NCBI GenBank assembly: GCA_030432925.1
Contig: JAUILT010000022.1
Span: 1-36,848 of the forward strand
Length of the DNA: 36,848 nt
Reading direction: 5' to 3'
DNA from: Bdellovibrionia bacterium
Lineage (GTDB): Bacteria; Bdellovibrionota; Bdellovibrionia; Bdellovibrionales; UBA1609
In this document: piece after piece, positions 8,541 to 17,200 of the stretch
Layout: each line of letters starts with the position of its first letter
Position numbering within the stretch: position 1 is the first letter of the stretch
Notes under the pieces: model-generated
The model's database searches: none
The model's input: the letters and a program-made list of their open reading frames with translations, nothing else
What the model was told of the DNA's origin: nothing
Made by a program: the position numbers and the translations under genes

Positions 8541-8756
8541 GCAAAGAAAGGAACCAGCTCGTGAGAGTGAATTCCGTTTCGAGAGTTCTCTCTCCACCTC
8601 CTTTGGTTGGGTTTAGGGAACTTTCCTTATTCCCGACAGTCGACGTGCTATTAAATAGAGTCTTTCAAGCCCTCATTACTCCGGTGGCGGATCAAGTCGC
8701 CAGTACCGTGGCAATCGCATCGCATCCCCCTTCTTCTAAGGTTTAACAAACTCGGT

Positions 8757-8785
8757 TTATTCAGTATAATGCAGTTTGTCATTTA
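8757..8785 (-). promoter_or_regulatory. Candidate promoter of the riboswitch RNA
   Basis: On the minus strand TATACT (8768-8763) is a good -10 hexamer, but its -35 region is weak. The same stretch also reads TAAA (8785-8782), 17 bases, then CTGAATAA (8764-8757), which resembles a flagellar sigma (FliA) promoter except that the spacing is about two bases longer than the classic TAAA-N15-GCCGATAA. The start would fall near 8755. Confidence 0.45.
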
Positions 8786-8859
8786 CGTGTTGGGAAATGG
8801 CTAAAAGCTTAATATTTTCATATATTTGTTTCGCATTGATACAGGTGTTGTTCAGACCT

Positions 8860-9636
8860 TTATAGAAGGTGATTAGCGAGTTGAGAAAAGCCTTGGGCTG
8901 TGGCTGATTGGGGATGGCTTTCTACAATGGGAATGCCGGCTTCACTTGAAAGCCCCACATTGGGTTCAAAGGGAAGCTCTGCTAACTTTGGAATTTTATG
9001 GGTTTCCAACCAGGTATTGAGTTCTCCTCGCGGGAATAAGCTTTGAGGTTCAGCCTCAGGTGTGGCCTTAAAATAGGCCATATTTTCCACAACTCCCAAG
9101 AGGGGAACATTGATTTGGTCGAACATATTGATGGCTTTTTTAGCATCTACCAGAGCCACATTTTGGGGGGTGCAAATCACGATGGCTCCATTGACAGGTA
9201 CTTTTTGGGCCACTGTGAGCGCAATATCCCCCGTTCCAGGAGGAAGATCAATAAGTAGGTAATCGAGCTCTCCCCAGTCCACATCGCGGAAAAACTGATC
9301 CATGGCCTTGAATAACATAGGGCCTCTCCAGACCATGGCTTGATTTTCATCGACAAGAAAGCCCATGCTCATTAGTTTTAAACCCTGCCTGGTGAGAGGT
9401 TGAATTTTATTGTCATCGTTATTGATAGCTGGTTTTTGCCCAAGGGCTCCCATCATGCGAGGTAAACTGGGGCCGTAAATATCAGCATCTAGTAAGCCTA
9501 CTTTTTGACCTTTATTTTTTAGTGCGCAAGCAAGGTTTACGGTGACCGTACTTTTTCCAACACCGCCTTTGCCTGAACCGATAACAATAATGTTTTTGAT
9601 ACCTTCAATGGGCTTTTGTTGATCAAATGGGTTCAT
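8860..9636 (-). CDS. mrp: Mrp/ApbC-family Fe-S cluster carrier ATPase lacking the CxxC motif
   Basis: 258 residues of the MinD/Mrp P-loop family. The deviant Walker A GSGKGGVGKST includes signature Lys23 and Lys28. DADIYGPSLPRMMG, VWRGPML, LIDLPPGTGD and STPQ-like CTPQNVALVDAKK follow, all Mrp hallmarks. The family scaffolds or transfers Fe-S clusters through a Cys-x-x-Cys shortly after the ENMSYF motif. Here the motif reads ENMAYFKATPEAEPQSLF with no Cys at all, and the only cysteines in the protein are two isolated ones upstream. Either this member carries no bridging cluster or it uses other ligands. It stands alone on the minus strand, divergent from the membrane J-like gene. Confidence 0.92.
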   Translation of the reverse strand: MNPFDQQKPIEGIKNIIVIGSGKGGVGKSTVTVNLACALKNKGQKVGLLDADIYGPSLPRMMGALGQKPAINNDDNKIQPLTRQGLKLMSMGFLVDENQAMVWRGPMLFKAMDQFFRDVDWGELDYLLIDLPPGTGDIALTVAQKVPVNGAIVICTPQNVALVDAKKAINMFDQINVPLLGVVENMAYFKATPEAEPQSLFPRGELNTWLETHKIPKLAELPFEPNVGLSSEAGIPIVESHPQSATAQGFSQLANHLL

Positions 9637-9686
9637 ATCCAGTACACTCCCGGTTGTCCACAGAGTTCTTGCTAAACTCCGTGGGG

Positions 9687-10094
9687 ATGATGATAATCAA
9701 GGCTGTGGAAGATATATCAACCAATTTCTATCTCCTCAATGCCCTTGTCGTTGTTGGACTGATTATTTACCTGCTTTGGAGAAAACCTCAGTCTCGCCTG
9801 GGGGCGTCCTCCAGAAGTTTATCCAAAAAGGGCCTAAAAGAGCTAGCCCGGGAATTGGAAGATATGGAAAAAACTCCAGATAGGGAACCTCCCCAGGAGG
9901 AGATTCAACTGAACGTCATGTTCAACTGGAACGGCCACTCGTGGGATGCTTATGAGGTCTTAGGTATTCCCGCGGGTAGTAACCTCAATCAGGTAACAAA
10001 GGCCTATGAGGAGGAAATGGTTAAAATGGATGAGGAGTCTCGGGCTTTTATTCAAAAGGCCTATCAGGCCATTATGACACAGAGGAATGGCTGA
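9687..10094 (+). CDS. Small membrane protein with degenerate J-like domain
   Basis: About 135 residues from ATG 9687. An in-frame ATG at 9627 would overlap the divergent mrp start and lacks support. An N-terminal membrane helix (YLLNALVVVGLIIYLLW) is followed by a charged linker. The C-terminal segment, WDAYEVLGIPAGSNLNQVTK, then AYEEEMVKMDEESRAFIQKA, follows the helix pattern of a DnaJ J-domain. The HPD tripeptide that stimulates Hsp70 is absent; KMDEESR occupies its place. It is therefore unlikely to be a standard Hsp70 cochaperone and may be an adaptor. It is encoded head to head with mrp, so the two may share a regulatory region. The precise role is unknown. Confidence 0.7.
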   Translation: MMIIKAVEDISTNFYLLNALVVVGLIIYLLWRKPQSRLGASSRSLSKKGLKELARELEDMEKTPDREPPQEEIQLNVMFNWNGHSWDAYEVLGIPAGSNLNQVTKAYEEEMVKMDEESRAFIQKAYQAIMTQRNG

Positions 10095-10253
10095 CCCTTT
10101 TGTGGTGAACAGTCAGAGTCCGACTCTCAGATTTTGCCCAAGCAGTCAGCATAAATTCCTACTGTTTGAAGCTCTAACTCCCCCAAATTCTTGACTGATT
10201 GAGCCCCCTCGGGTACCCCATGGAATGACTCAAAATCCACTCTGGGGCACTCT
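10095..10253 (+). other. Intergenic leader before glyS
   Basis: 159 bases without a gene. There is a tight 6-bp palindrome AGAGTC-C-GACTCT near 10116-10128. No T-box TGGNACC motif and no convincing promoter pair is visible, so I assign no regulatory class. Confidence 0.3.
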
Positions 10254-11594
10254 ATGGAAATTCAACGACTCAATGACTTACAGACCCTTGTTTCTCTGAG
10301 CAAGCGGCGCGGTTTTGTCTTTCAATCCAGCGAAATTTATGGTGGGCTCACCTCTTGCTGGGACTATGGGCCTTTGGGGGCCCAGTTCAAATGGAATGTC
10401 AAGCAGGCTTGGTGGAGGGCTATGACCCGAAGGCCTGATATTGTGGGGCTGGATGCTGCTATTCTTATGCATCCCAAAGTGTGGGAGGCCTCTGGTCATG
10501 TGGAGGGATTCACAGACCCTCTCGTGGATTGCAAAAATTGTAAGAATCGCTTTCGCGAGGACACAGCCCTAGTTAATGGCAAGGTGATATGCCCCAAGTG
10601 TGAAAGTAGTGATGTCACTGAAGCTCGTAACTTCAATCTGATGTTCAAAACCCATATGGGACCATTGGAAAGTGAAGGTTCTGTGGTGTATCTCAGGCCA
10701 GAAACCGCTCAGGGGATCTTTGTGAATTTTGAGAATGTGGCCACCAGTATGCGCCGGAAAGTGCCTTTTGGAATTGCTCAAATTGGAAAGTCCTTTCGCA
10801 ATGAAATCACTCCGGGCAATTTTACATTTCGTACCCGGGAGTTTGAGCAGATGGAGATGCAGTACTTTGTTAAACCCGGTACCGATGAGGAGTGGTTCAA
10901 TACTTGGAAACAGCTACGCTGGGATTTTTATAAAACTCTGGGCCTAAGTGAGGAAAAACTCCGTTATGAAGAGCACGGGCCCGATGAGCTGGCTCATTAT
11001 GCCAAGGCGGCTTTTGACGTTCAATATGAATTCCCTATGGGTTGGCAAGAGTTGGAGGGCGTTCATAACCGCAGTGACTTTGATCTCTCCCAGCATCAAA
11101 AGTTCTCTAGCAAAAAGCTTGAGTATTTTGACCCAGCCACCAATGAAAAATACATTCCCTATGTGATTGAAACTGCCGTAGGGTGTGACCGCCTGGCGCT
11201 AGCACTGCTCTGTGATGCCTATCGTGAAGAAATCACCCATAAAGACGGTAAAAAGGATGTGCGTGTGGTGATGGGCTTCAAGCCGGAACTGGCACCCATT
11301 AAGGCGGCTGTTTTACCGCTGTCAAAAAAGCCAGATCTTCAGGAACTCAGCCATAAAATCTACTCAGATCTCTCGGAAGGTATCGACGTGGAATATGATG
11401 AGGCTCAGAGCATTGGAAAGCGCTACCGTCGTCAAGATGAAATTGGAACCCCACTCTGCCTAACGGTGGACTTTGATTCTCTTGAAGACAAAAAGGTCAC
11501 CGTTCGTCACCGGGATGCCATGACTCAGGACCGGGTGAAGATGGAAAATATTAAATCCTATATTCAGGATAAATTGAAAAACTTCGACCAATAA
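10254..11594 (+). CDS. glyS: Glycyl-tRNA synthetase, homodimeric (eukaryote/archaeal-type)
   Basis: 446 residues, the compact alpha2 class II glycyl-tRNA synthetase rather than the alpha2beta2 form of E. coli. N-terminal [20 protein letters not shown] and [18 protein letters not shown] are hallmarks of this type. A zinc-finger-like insert has CxxC at Cys93/Cys96 and CxxC at Cys113/Cys116. Class II motif 2 is in [20 protein letters not shown], and the C-terminal anticodon-binding domain begins near residue 340. It charges tRNA-Gly with glycine in the cytoplasm. It leads a run with ppdK (16-base gap) and smc. The ribosome binding site before ATG 10254 is weak. Confidence 0.96.
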   Translation: MEIQRLNDLQTLVSLSKRRGFVFQSSEIYGGLTSCWDYGPLGAQFKWNVKQAWWRAMTRRPDIVGLDAAILMHPKVWEASGHVEGFTDPLVDCKNCKNRFREDTALVNGKVICPKCESSDVTEARNFNLMFKTHMGPLESEGSVVYLRPETAQGIFVNFENVATSMRRKVPFGIAQIGKSFRNEITPGNFTFRTREFEQMEMQYFVKPGTDEEWFNTWKQLRWDFYKTLGLSEEKLRYEEHGPDELAHYAKAAFDVQYEFPMGWQELEGVHNRSDFDLSQHQKFSSKKLEYFDPATNEKYIPYVIETAVGCDRLALALLCDAYREEITHKDGKKDVRVVMGFKPELAPIKAAVLPLSKKPDLQELSHKIYSDLSEGIDVEYDEAQSIGKRYRRQDEIGTPLCLTVDFDSLEDKKVTVRHRDAMTQDRVKMENIKSYIQDKLKNFDQ

Positions 11595-11610
11595 GGAAGC
11601 AGAGAACAAT

Positions 11611-14286
11611 ATGCAGCTACCTGATAAAAGAGTTTACTTTTTTGCCGCTGGTGAGGCCGAAGGCTCCGCCACCATGAAAGACATTCTTGGCGGAAAAGGC
11701 GCCAACCTAGCTGAGATGACAGCGTTGGGGTTGCCGGTGCCTCCTGGGTTCACGATCTCCACAGAAGTCTGCTCAGCGTTTTATGCCAATAATGAAGAGC
11801 TACCCGAACTGGTCACTCAAGATGTAAAAGCCATGATGTCTCGGGTGGAGAGCAAGCTGGGTAAAAAATTTGGTGATGCCACAGACCCTTTATTGTTTTC
11901 TGTGCGTTCTGGAGCCAAAGTCAGTATGCCTGGCATGATGGATACCATTTTGAACCTAGGGCTCAATGATGAAACTGTTGTAGGGTTGGCAGAAAAGTCC
12001 GGAAACTCTCGCTTTGCTTGGGACTCCTACAGGAGGTTCTTGCAAATGTACTCTAACGTTGTCATGGGTATGAATGGCTCACTGCTGGAAGTGGTGTTGG
12101 AGGACCTCAAAGACGAAAAGGGCTACAGTCAGGACACAGAACTGACACCGGAGGATTTAAGACTTCTTGTTGAGAAATTCAAAAAACAGATTCTTGAGAA
12201 CACAGGAAAAATATTTCCTACGGACCCTTGGGCCCAGTTGTGGGGAGCGATTGCTGCAGTTTTTAAGAGCTGGAACACACCACGAGCCAAAACCTACCGA
12301 GAGATTCACAATTTCTCTGATACCTGGGGAACCGCTGTGAACGTTCAGTCCATGGTCTTCGGAAATATGGGCAAGGACAGTGCAACAGGTGTGGCTTTTA
12401 CTCGAGATCCTTCTACAGGGGAGAAAATATTTTTTGGTGAGTTTCTGATGGATGCTCAAGGCGAAGATGTTGTTGCGGGCATCCGCACTCCCAACCCCAT
12501 CACCAAAGGGGCTGGAGACGACGAGGAACTGCCTTCTATGCAGGAGCTGATGCCAGAAAGCTATAATGAATTAGAAAATGTTTATAAAAAATTAGAGTTG
12601 CACTACAAAGACATGCAGGACATTGAGTTCACCATTGAAAACAAAAAACTCTGGATGCTCCAGACAAGAACGGGCAAGCGAACGGCCAAGGCCGCACTGA
12701 AAATTGCCTCAGACATGATTGCTGAAGGTTTGATCGACGAGAAAGAGGCTCTTTTAAGGTTAGACCCCAAAAGTTTGGATCAATTACTGCACCCTACGTT
12801 GGACCCGAAGACTGAGAAAAAACTTTTGGCCAAGGGGCTTCCGGCGAGTCCGGGGGGCGCCACAGGAAAAATTGTTTTTTCTAGCGAAGAGGCCGTTGAG
12901 GCCAAAGCCAATGGCATTAAATCTATTCTGGTTCGCATTGAAACCAGTCCTGAAGACATCGAAGGCATGGTCAGTGCCGAAGGCATTTTAACCAGCCGGG
13001 GAGGTATGACTTCTCATGCGGCGGTGGTGGCTCGAGGTATGGGGAAGTGCTGTGTGGCTGGATGTGGTGCTGCGGAGGTGGATTATGTCAAAAGTGAACT
13101 GCGGATCAGTGGCTATGTATTGAAAGCGGGAGAGATGATTACGCTTGATGGAGCGACAGGTGAGGTCTTCTTGGGTGAGGTGAAGACGTTGCCGCCACAA
13201 CTGGACAGTGACTTTGAAAATATGATGAAGATCGCCGATAAATATCGAACCTTGGGAGTGCGCACCAATGCCGACACCCCTGAGGACTCCAAAGTGGCTC
13301 GGGAGTTTGGAGCTGAGGGCATTGGTCTTTGCCGGACAGAGCACATGTTTTTTGGAGCAGACCGCATTGATCAGATGAGAAAAATGATTATGGCGGAGAG
13401 TCGTGAGGAGCGTATCGAGGCACTCAACGAACTTTTGCCCATGCAGCGTCAAGATTTTCAGGGTTTATTTGAGGCCATGAAGGGGTTTCCTGTTACGATT
13501 CGTCTTTTGGATCCTCCTCTCCATGAGTTCCTTCCTCATGGAGAAACAGAAGCCAAAGAGATGGCTGAGCGCTTTGGCTGGAAGCCAGAAAAACTGATGG
13601 CGAAAGTCAGGTCCCTGCAGGAGTTCAACCCCATGCTGGGTCATAGAGGTTGTCGTTTGGCGATCACTTACCCTGAGATCTATCAAATGCAGGCCCGAGC
13701 TATTGCAGAAGCGGCTGTTCAAGCCGTGAAGGGTGGAGATCTGTTAGTGCCTGAAATCATGATTCCGCTTGTGGGCACTCAAGGAGAATTACAGAGGTTG
13801 CGAACTCTGGTGGAAGAAGAAGTGCGAAAAGTTCAGGGAGAGACATCCACTCAGTTTGATTATCTCGTGGGCACAATGATCGAATTGCCGCGAGCCGCTA
13901 TTATTGCTGATGAGATTGCTAAGTATGCTGATTTTTTCAGCTTTGGTACCAACGACCTGACACAAACGACTTTAGGCATCTCTCGTGATGACGCTGGTCT
14001 GTTTTTAGGCACCTATGTCTCAGAAGGCCTTCTGACAGAGGATCCTTTTGCCAGTATTGACCAAAAAGGTGTTGGCAAAATGGTGCAAATGGGGGTTGAA
14101 TTAGGACGTCAGGTCAAGCCTGGACTTAAGTTGGGAGTGTGTGGTGAGCACGGGGGGGACCCAGCCAGTATTCAGTTTTTCCACAATGTGGGTCTGAACT
14201 ATGTGAGCTGTTCTCCTTTTCGTGTTCCCATTGCTCGCTTGAGTGCGGCCCAGGCTGCGATTACAACGAAAGGATCCTCACATTGA
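11611..14286 (+). CDS. ppdK: Pyruvate, phosphate dikinase
   Basis: 891 residues, full length for the family. The N-terminal ATP-grasp part opens with the GGKGANLAEMTALGLPVPPG signature and includes SVRSGAKVSMPGMMDTILN. The swivelling phosphohistidine domain has RGGMTSHAAVVARGMG with catalytic His469. The C-terminal PEP/pyruvate barrel carries GFGAEGIGLCRTEHMF-like REFGAEGIGLCRTEHMFF and ends with GVCGEHGGDP, whose Cys844 is the catalytic cysteine. The enzyme interconverts pyruvate + ATP + phosphate and PEP + AMP + pyrophosphate in the cytoplasm, so it can serve gluconeogenesis or pyrophosphate-linked glycolysis. It lies between glyS and smc, and its stop overlaps the smc start. Confidence 0.97.
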   Translation: MQLPDKRVYFFAAGEAEGSATMKDILGGKGANLAEMTALGLPVPPGFTISTEVCSAFYANNEELPELVTQDVKAMMSRVESKLGKKFGDATDPLLFSVRSGAKVSMPGMMDTILNLGLNDETVVGLAEKSGNSRFAWDSYRRFLQMYSNVVMGMNGSLLEVVLEDLKDEKGYSQDTELTPEDLRLLVEKFKKQILENTGKIFPTDPWAQLWGAIAAVFKSWNTPRAKTYREIHNFSDTWGTAVNVQSMVFGNMGKDSATGVAFTRDPSTGEKIFFGEFLMDAQGEDVVAGIRTPNPITKGAGDDEELPSMQELMPESYNELENVYKKLELHYKDMQDIEFTIENKKLWMLQTRTGKRTAKAALKIASDMIAEGLIDEKEALLRLDPKSLDQLLHPTLDPKTEKKLLAKGLPASPGGATGKIVFSSEEAVEAKANGIKSILVRIETSPEDIEGMVSAEGILTSRGGMTSHAAVVARGMGKCCVAGCGAAEVDYVKSELRISGYVLKAGEMITLDGATGEVFLGEVKTLPPQLDSDFENMMKIADKYRTLGVRTNADTPEDSKVAREFGAEGIGLCRTEHMFFGADRIDQMRKMIMAESREERIEALNELLPMQRQDFQGLFEAMKGFPVTIRLLDPPLHEFLPHGETEAKEMAERFGWKPEKLMAKVRSLQEFNPMLGHRGCRLAITYPEIYQMQARAIAEAAVQAVKGGDLLVPEIMIPLVGTQGELQRLRTLVEEEVRKVQGETSTQFDYLVGTMIELPRAAIIADEIAKYADFFSFGTNDLTQTTLGISRDDAGLFLGTYVSEGLLTEDPFASIDQKGVGKMVQMGVELGRQVKPGLKLGVCGEHGGDPASIQFFHNVGLNYVSCSPFRVPIARLSAAQAAITTKGSSH

Positions 14287-17200
14287 GAATCAAAAAGCTC
14301 GAACTTCTGGGGTTTAAATCATTTAAAGATCGCACCGTGATTCACTTCGATCAGGGAATTACAGGGATTGTCGGACCCAATGGCTGCGGAAAATCCAATA
14401 TCGTGGACGCCCTTCGTTGGGTGATGGGAGAGATGTCGGCCAAGAACCTCCGGGGTTCAGCCATGGACGATGTGATTTTTGCTGGAGCCGAAGGTTATGC
14501 TCCATTGGGATTGGCCGAAGTGAGCCTGACATTAGAAAATGACGGAGGACCTTTTCCTGCTAAGTACTCTCGTTATTCAGAAGTAATGGTGACCCGAAGG
14601 CTTCACCGTTCTGGAGAGACTGAGTATCTGATCAACAAGGAGCCGGCTCGATTGAGAGACATTCAGGAGATCTTTATGGATACCGGTGCCGGGTCTAAAG
14701 GCTTTTCTGTGATTGAACAGGGAGCTATCGGGCGGATTATCACTGCCAAACCAGAAGAGCGGAGAACACTGATTGAAGAGGCCGCTGGAATCACAAAGTT
14801 TAAAGTGCGAAAAAGAGAGTCTCAAAGAAAACTCATGGCGACGGATCAAAACCTGGTGCGTCTACAGGATATTATTGGTGAGCAGAAGCGGCAGCTGGAC
14901 AGTTTACAAAGACAGGCCCAGAGAGCTGAACGCTACCGTAACTTAAAAAACCAGGTGCAGGAAAAAGAGCTGTGGTTAACCTCTCAACAGTATTTGCATA
15001 TGAAGCAGGAGTCAGAAGAGGCAGAAAAGCTCTATAACGATGCCAAAGAAAATGAAATCACTGCCAGCTCGGATCTGAATCAGAAAGAATCACAGCTTCA
15101 AGAAATGAAGTTGGGTGTGACTGAAAAAGAAAAAATAGTGGAAGACCGCCAAGTCAAAGCTAGCCAGGCAGCGAGCACTGTTCAGAATCTAGAGAGCGAA
15201 ATTCGAGAATTGGGATTTGAAATCGAATCCGCTCGAAGAAATAATGAGACTACGGGCTCTGTGATGAACCAGTACCAGGCCCGACAAGAGGCTTTGTTAA
15301 AAGATCAGTCTGAGTTGTCCGAAAAGTCACAAGCCGCTGAAAAGCTGTCTGCAGAATTGACGGAACAGTACCAGACTCAGAAGACTGAATTTGACCGCAT
15401 CCAGTCTCGTATTGCTGAAGTAGATGATGAGTTGACCCAAAAGCGAAAAGAAATGCTGACAGTGTCCCAGGGACACACTCATCTTGAGGCCCGCATGGTG
15501 TCTGTAGATGAAAAGATCCAAACTCAGGAAAGCGAGCAGCACACGCAAAATAGAGTCTTGTCTGAACTGAGGGTACAAAGGGGTGAGTACGAAGAGCGGC
15601 GTAACCGACTCTTTAAAGAGTTAGAGGATGAGCGCCAAATGCAACTCTCCATCATGCAGGATGTGGAGAATTTTGAAGACAATGTTAAGAGTCTGAGGGC
15701 TTCAAAAGAGACCAAAGAAAAAGAGGTTTCTGAATTTAAGGATACACTGAACGAGATCACTTCAAGGCTTTATGGTCTTGAAAACATGCAAAATAACTTT
15801 GAGGGCTTTCAGGAAGGTGTAAAAAACATCATGCTTTGGCAACGTCAGCGTAGAGAAGTTCGTGCTGACGGGTCTATGGACGTGATGACTGAGTTTCAGC
15901 CCGTGTCTGATGTGGTGGAAGTACCTGAAAAGTTTGAACTGGCTATGGAAGCTGCTCTTGGCAATAAGCTTCAGATGCTGCTTTCCAAAGATGTGGACAC
16001 GGCTGTTGGTGCCGTGGACTATCTGAAAGAGCAAAACAGTGGACGCTCCAGTTTTGCCTCTGCAGAAATGGCGGGGACAGGTTTCGAAAATACCGCTTTG
16101 GAGTCTTTAAGAGGCACCGAGGGTGTTGAGGGTTTTTTACACGAAGTGATCTGTGTGCCTGAGGAGATGTCTTCTCGAGTGACTCCTTTTCTTAAGGGTG
16201 TGGCCATTGTGGACTCTATTAGAACTGCTTTGCGTTTGCGAGTGGATCATCGGGGAATGACGTTTGTGACTCTTGAAGGCGATACTCTGAGTGCTGATGG
16301 AGTCCTTACTGGTGGATCTTCAGAAAGTGCCGATTCCGGAGTCTTGAAAAGAAAGAGGGAAATCAAGGAGCTCTCTGAGCGTCGTGAAGAGGCGGCAGGA
16401 AAGTTATCATTGGCTCAGGCCTCTTTGAAAAAGCTGGAAGCTCAGTTGAAGACTGTGGAAGAGGAGCTGGAAAACGCCCGAGAACAGCGTTTGGAAAAAG
16501 AGATTCGTGTGGCTGAGCTGAAAAAAGACTTTGAGCGAGCTGAGATCGAGCTGGAAAATGCTCAAAAAGCAGTGGGCAAACAGGAGAGTTTGTTGTCAAT
16601 CATTGATCAGAAACTGACCTCTTTGAATGATGATAAAGCTCAGCTGATGGAGCAGATCACAGAAATGAAAGAGCGACAGCTCGAGCTAGAAACTTCCGTT
16701 GAAGCACTTTCCAAAGAGTACCGTGATTCCCGCTTGGGCATTGATGACATGCAGACTTGGGTGACTGATCTACAAGTACGATCTGCTTCCAAGACTCAGG
16801 AGTTTGAGGGACTTCGCAGTCAGCTGGAGATGGTGGAGAGGTCTTTGGCAGAGGTGAATGAACACCTAAGTCAAATGACTGAGGAGAGCGAAAAAACCTC
16901 AGAGTCCTTGAGTGCCAATCAAATTTTAGTCGAAGAAAAAAAGGTAGAGTTGGAACGTCGAATTCAGGAGAATGAACAGGTCTCTCAGAATTTAGCGAAA
17001 GAGCGTGATGAGTACGAGAGAATGCTGGCTGAGATGCGCGAAGTTGAGGAGTTTGTCTCCGCAGCCCTCCATGGTATTAACAAACACCAAACTTTAATTT
17101 CGGAAACCCAGATCAAATTGGAACAGCTTAAAATGAAAGAGCAGTACCTAATTGATCAGATTAATGAGCGCTATATGATTCTTTTGCCAGATGTGGCTGA

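Larger units (their letters stand above)
8384..8755 (-). ncRNA. Stand-alone c-di-GMP riboswitch RNA (merRNA-like)
   Basis: The minus strand between mrp and the LysM gene shows a promoter-like element (8763-8768), about 215 bases of structured 5' region, a GEMM-I aptamer (8456-8540) and an intrinsic terminator (8384-8415). No minus-strand gene lies downstream: the next feature is the 3' end of a + strand gene. The predicted transcript is about 370 nt. The 5' part can form a strong hairpin with TGGCG and CGCCA arms around 8675-8705, a GGGAA/TTCCC hairpin near 8615-8635 and a GAGAG/CTCTC hairpin near 8580-8595. From memory, Bdellovibrio bacteriovorus makes a massively expressed attack-phase RNA (merRNA) with this architecture. 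Homology to it is my inference. The transcript start is approximate. Confidence 0.85.

Noticed and set aside
8361-8597. Minus-strand open frame of 78 codons across the riboswitch RNA
   Set aside because: It starts at a GTG inside the SD-like sequence, runs through the GEMM aptamer and the terminator stem, and has no protein-like composition.
8640-8740. Possible second, tandem GEMM aptamer upstream of the clear one
   Set aside because: GGGGATGCGATGCG looked like GGGACGCAAA, but the tetraloop stem and closing strand are missing.
8537-8746. Plus-strand open frame of 69 codons opposite the riboswitch RNA
   Set aside because: No ribosome binding site and no recognisable protein; it is the complement of the structured RNA.
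10095-10253. T-box leader upstream of glyS
   Set aside because: No TGGNACC T-box core and no terminator/antiterminator pair.
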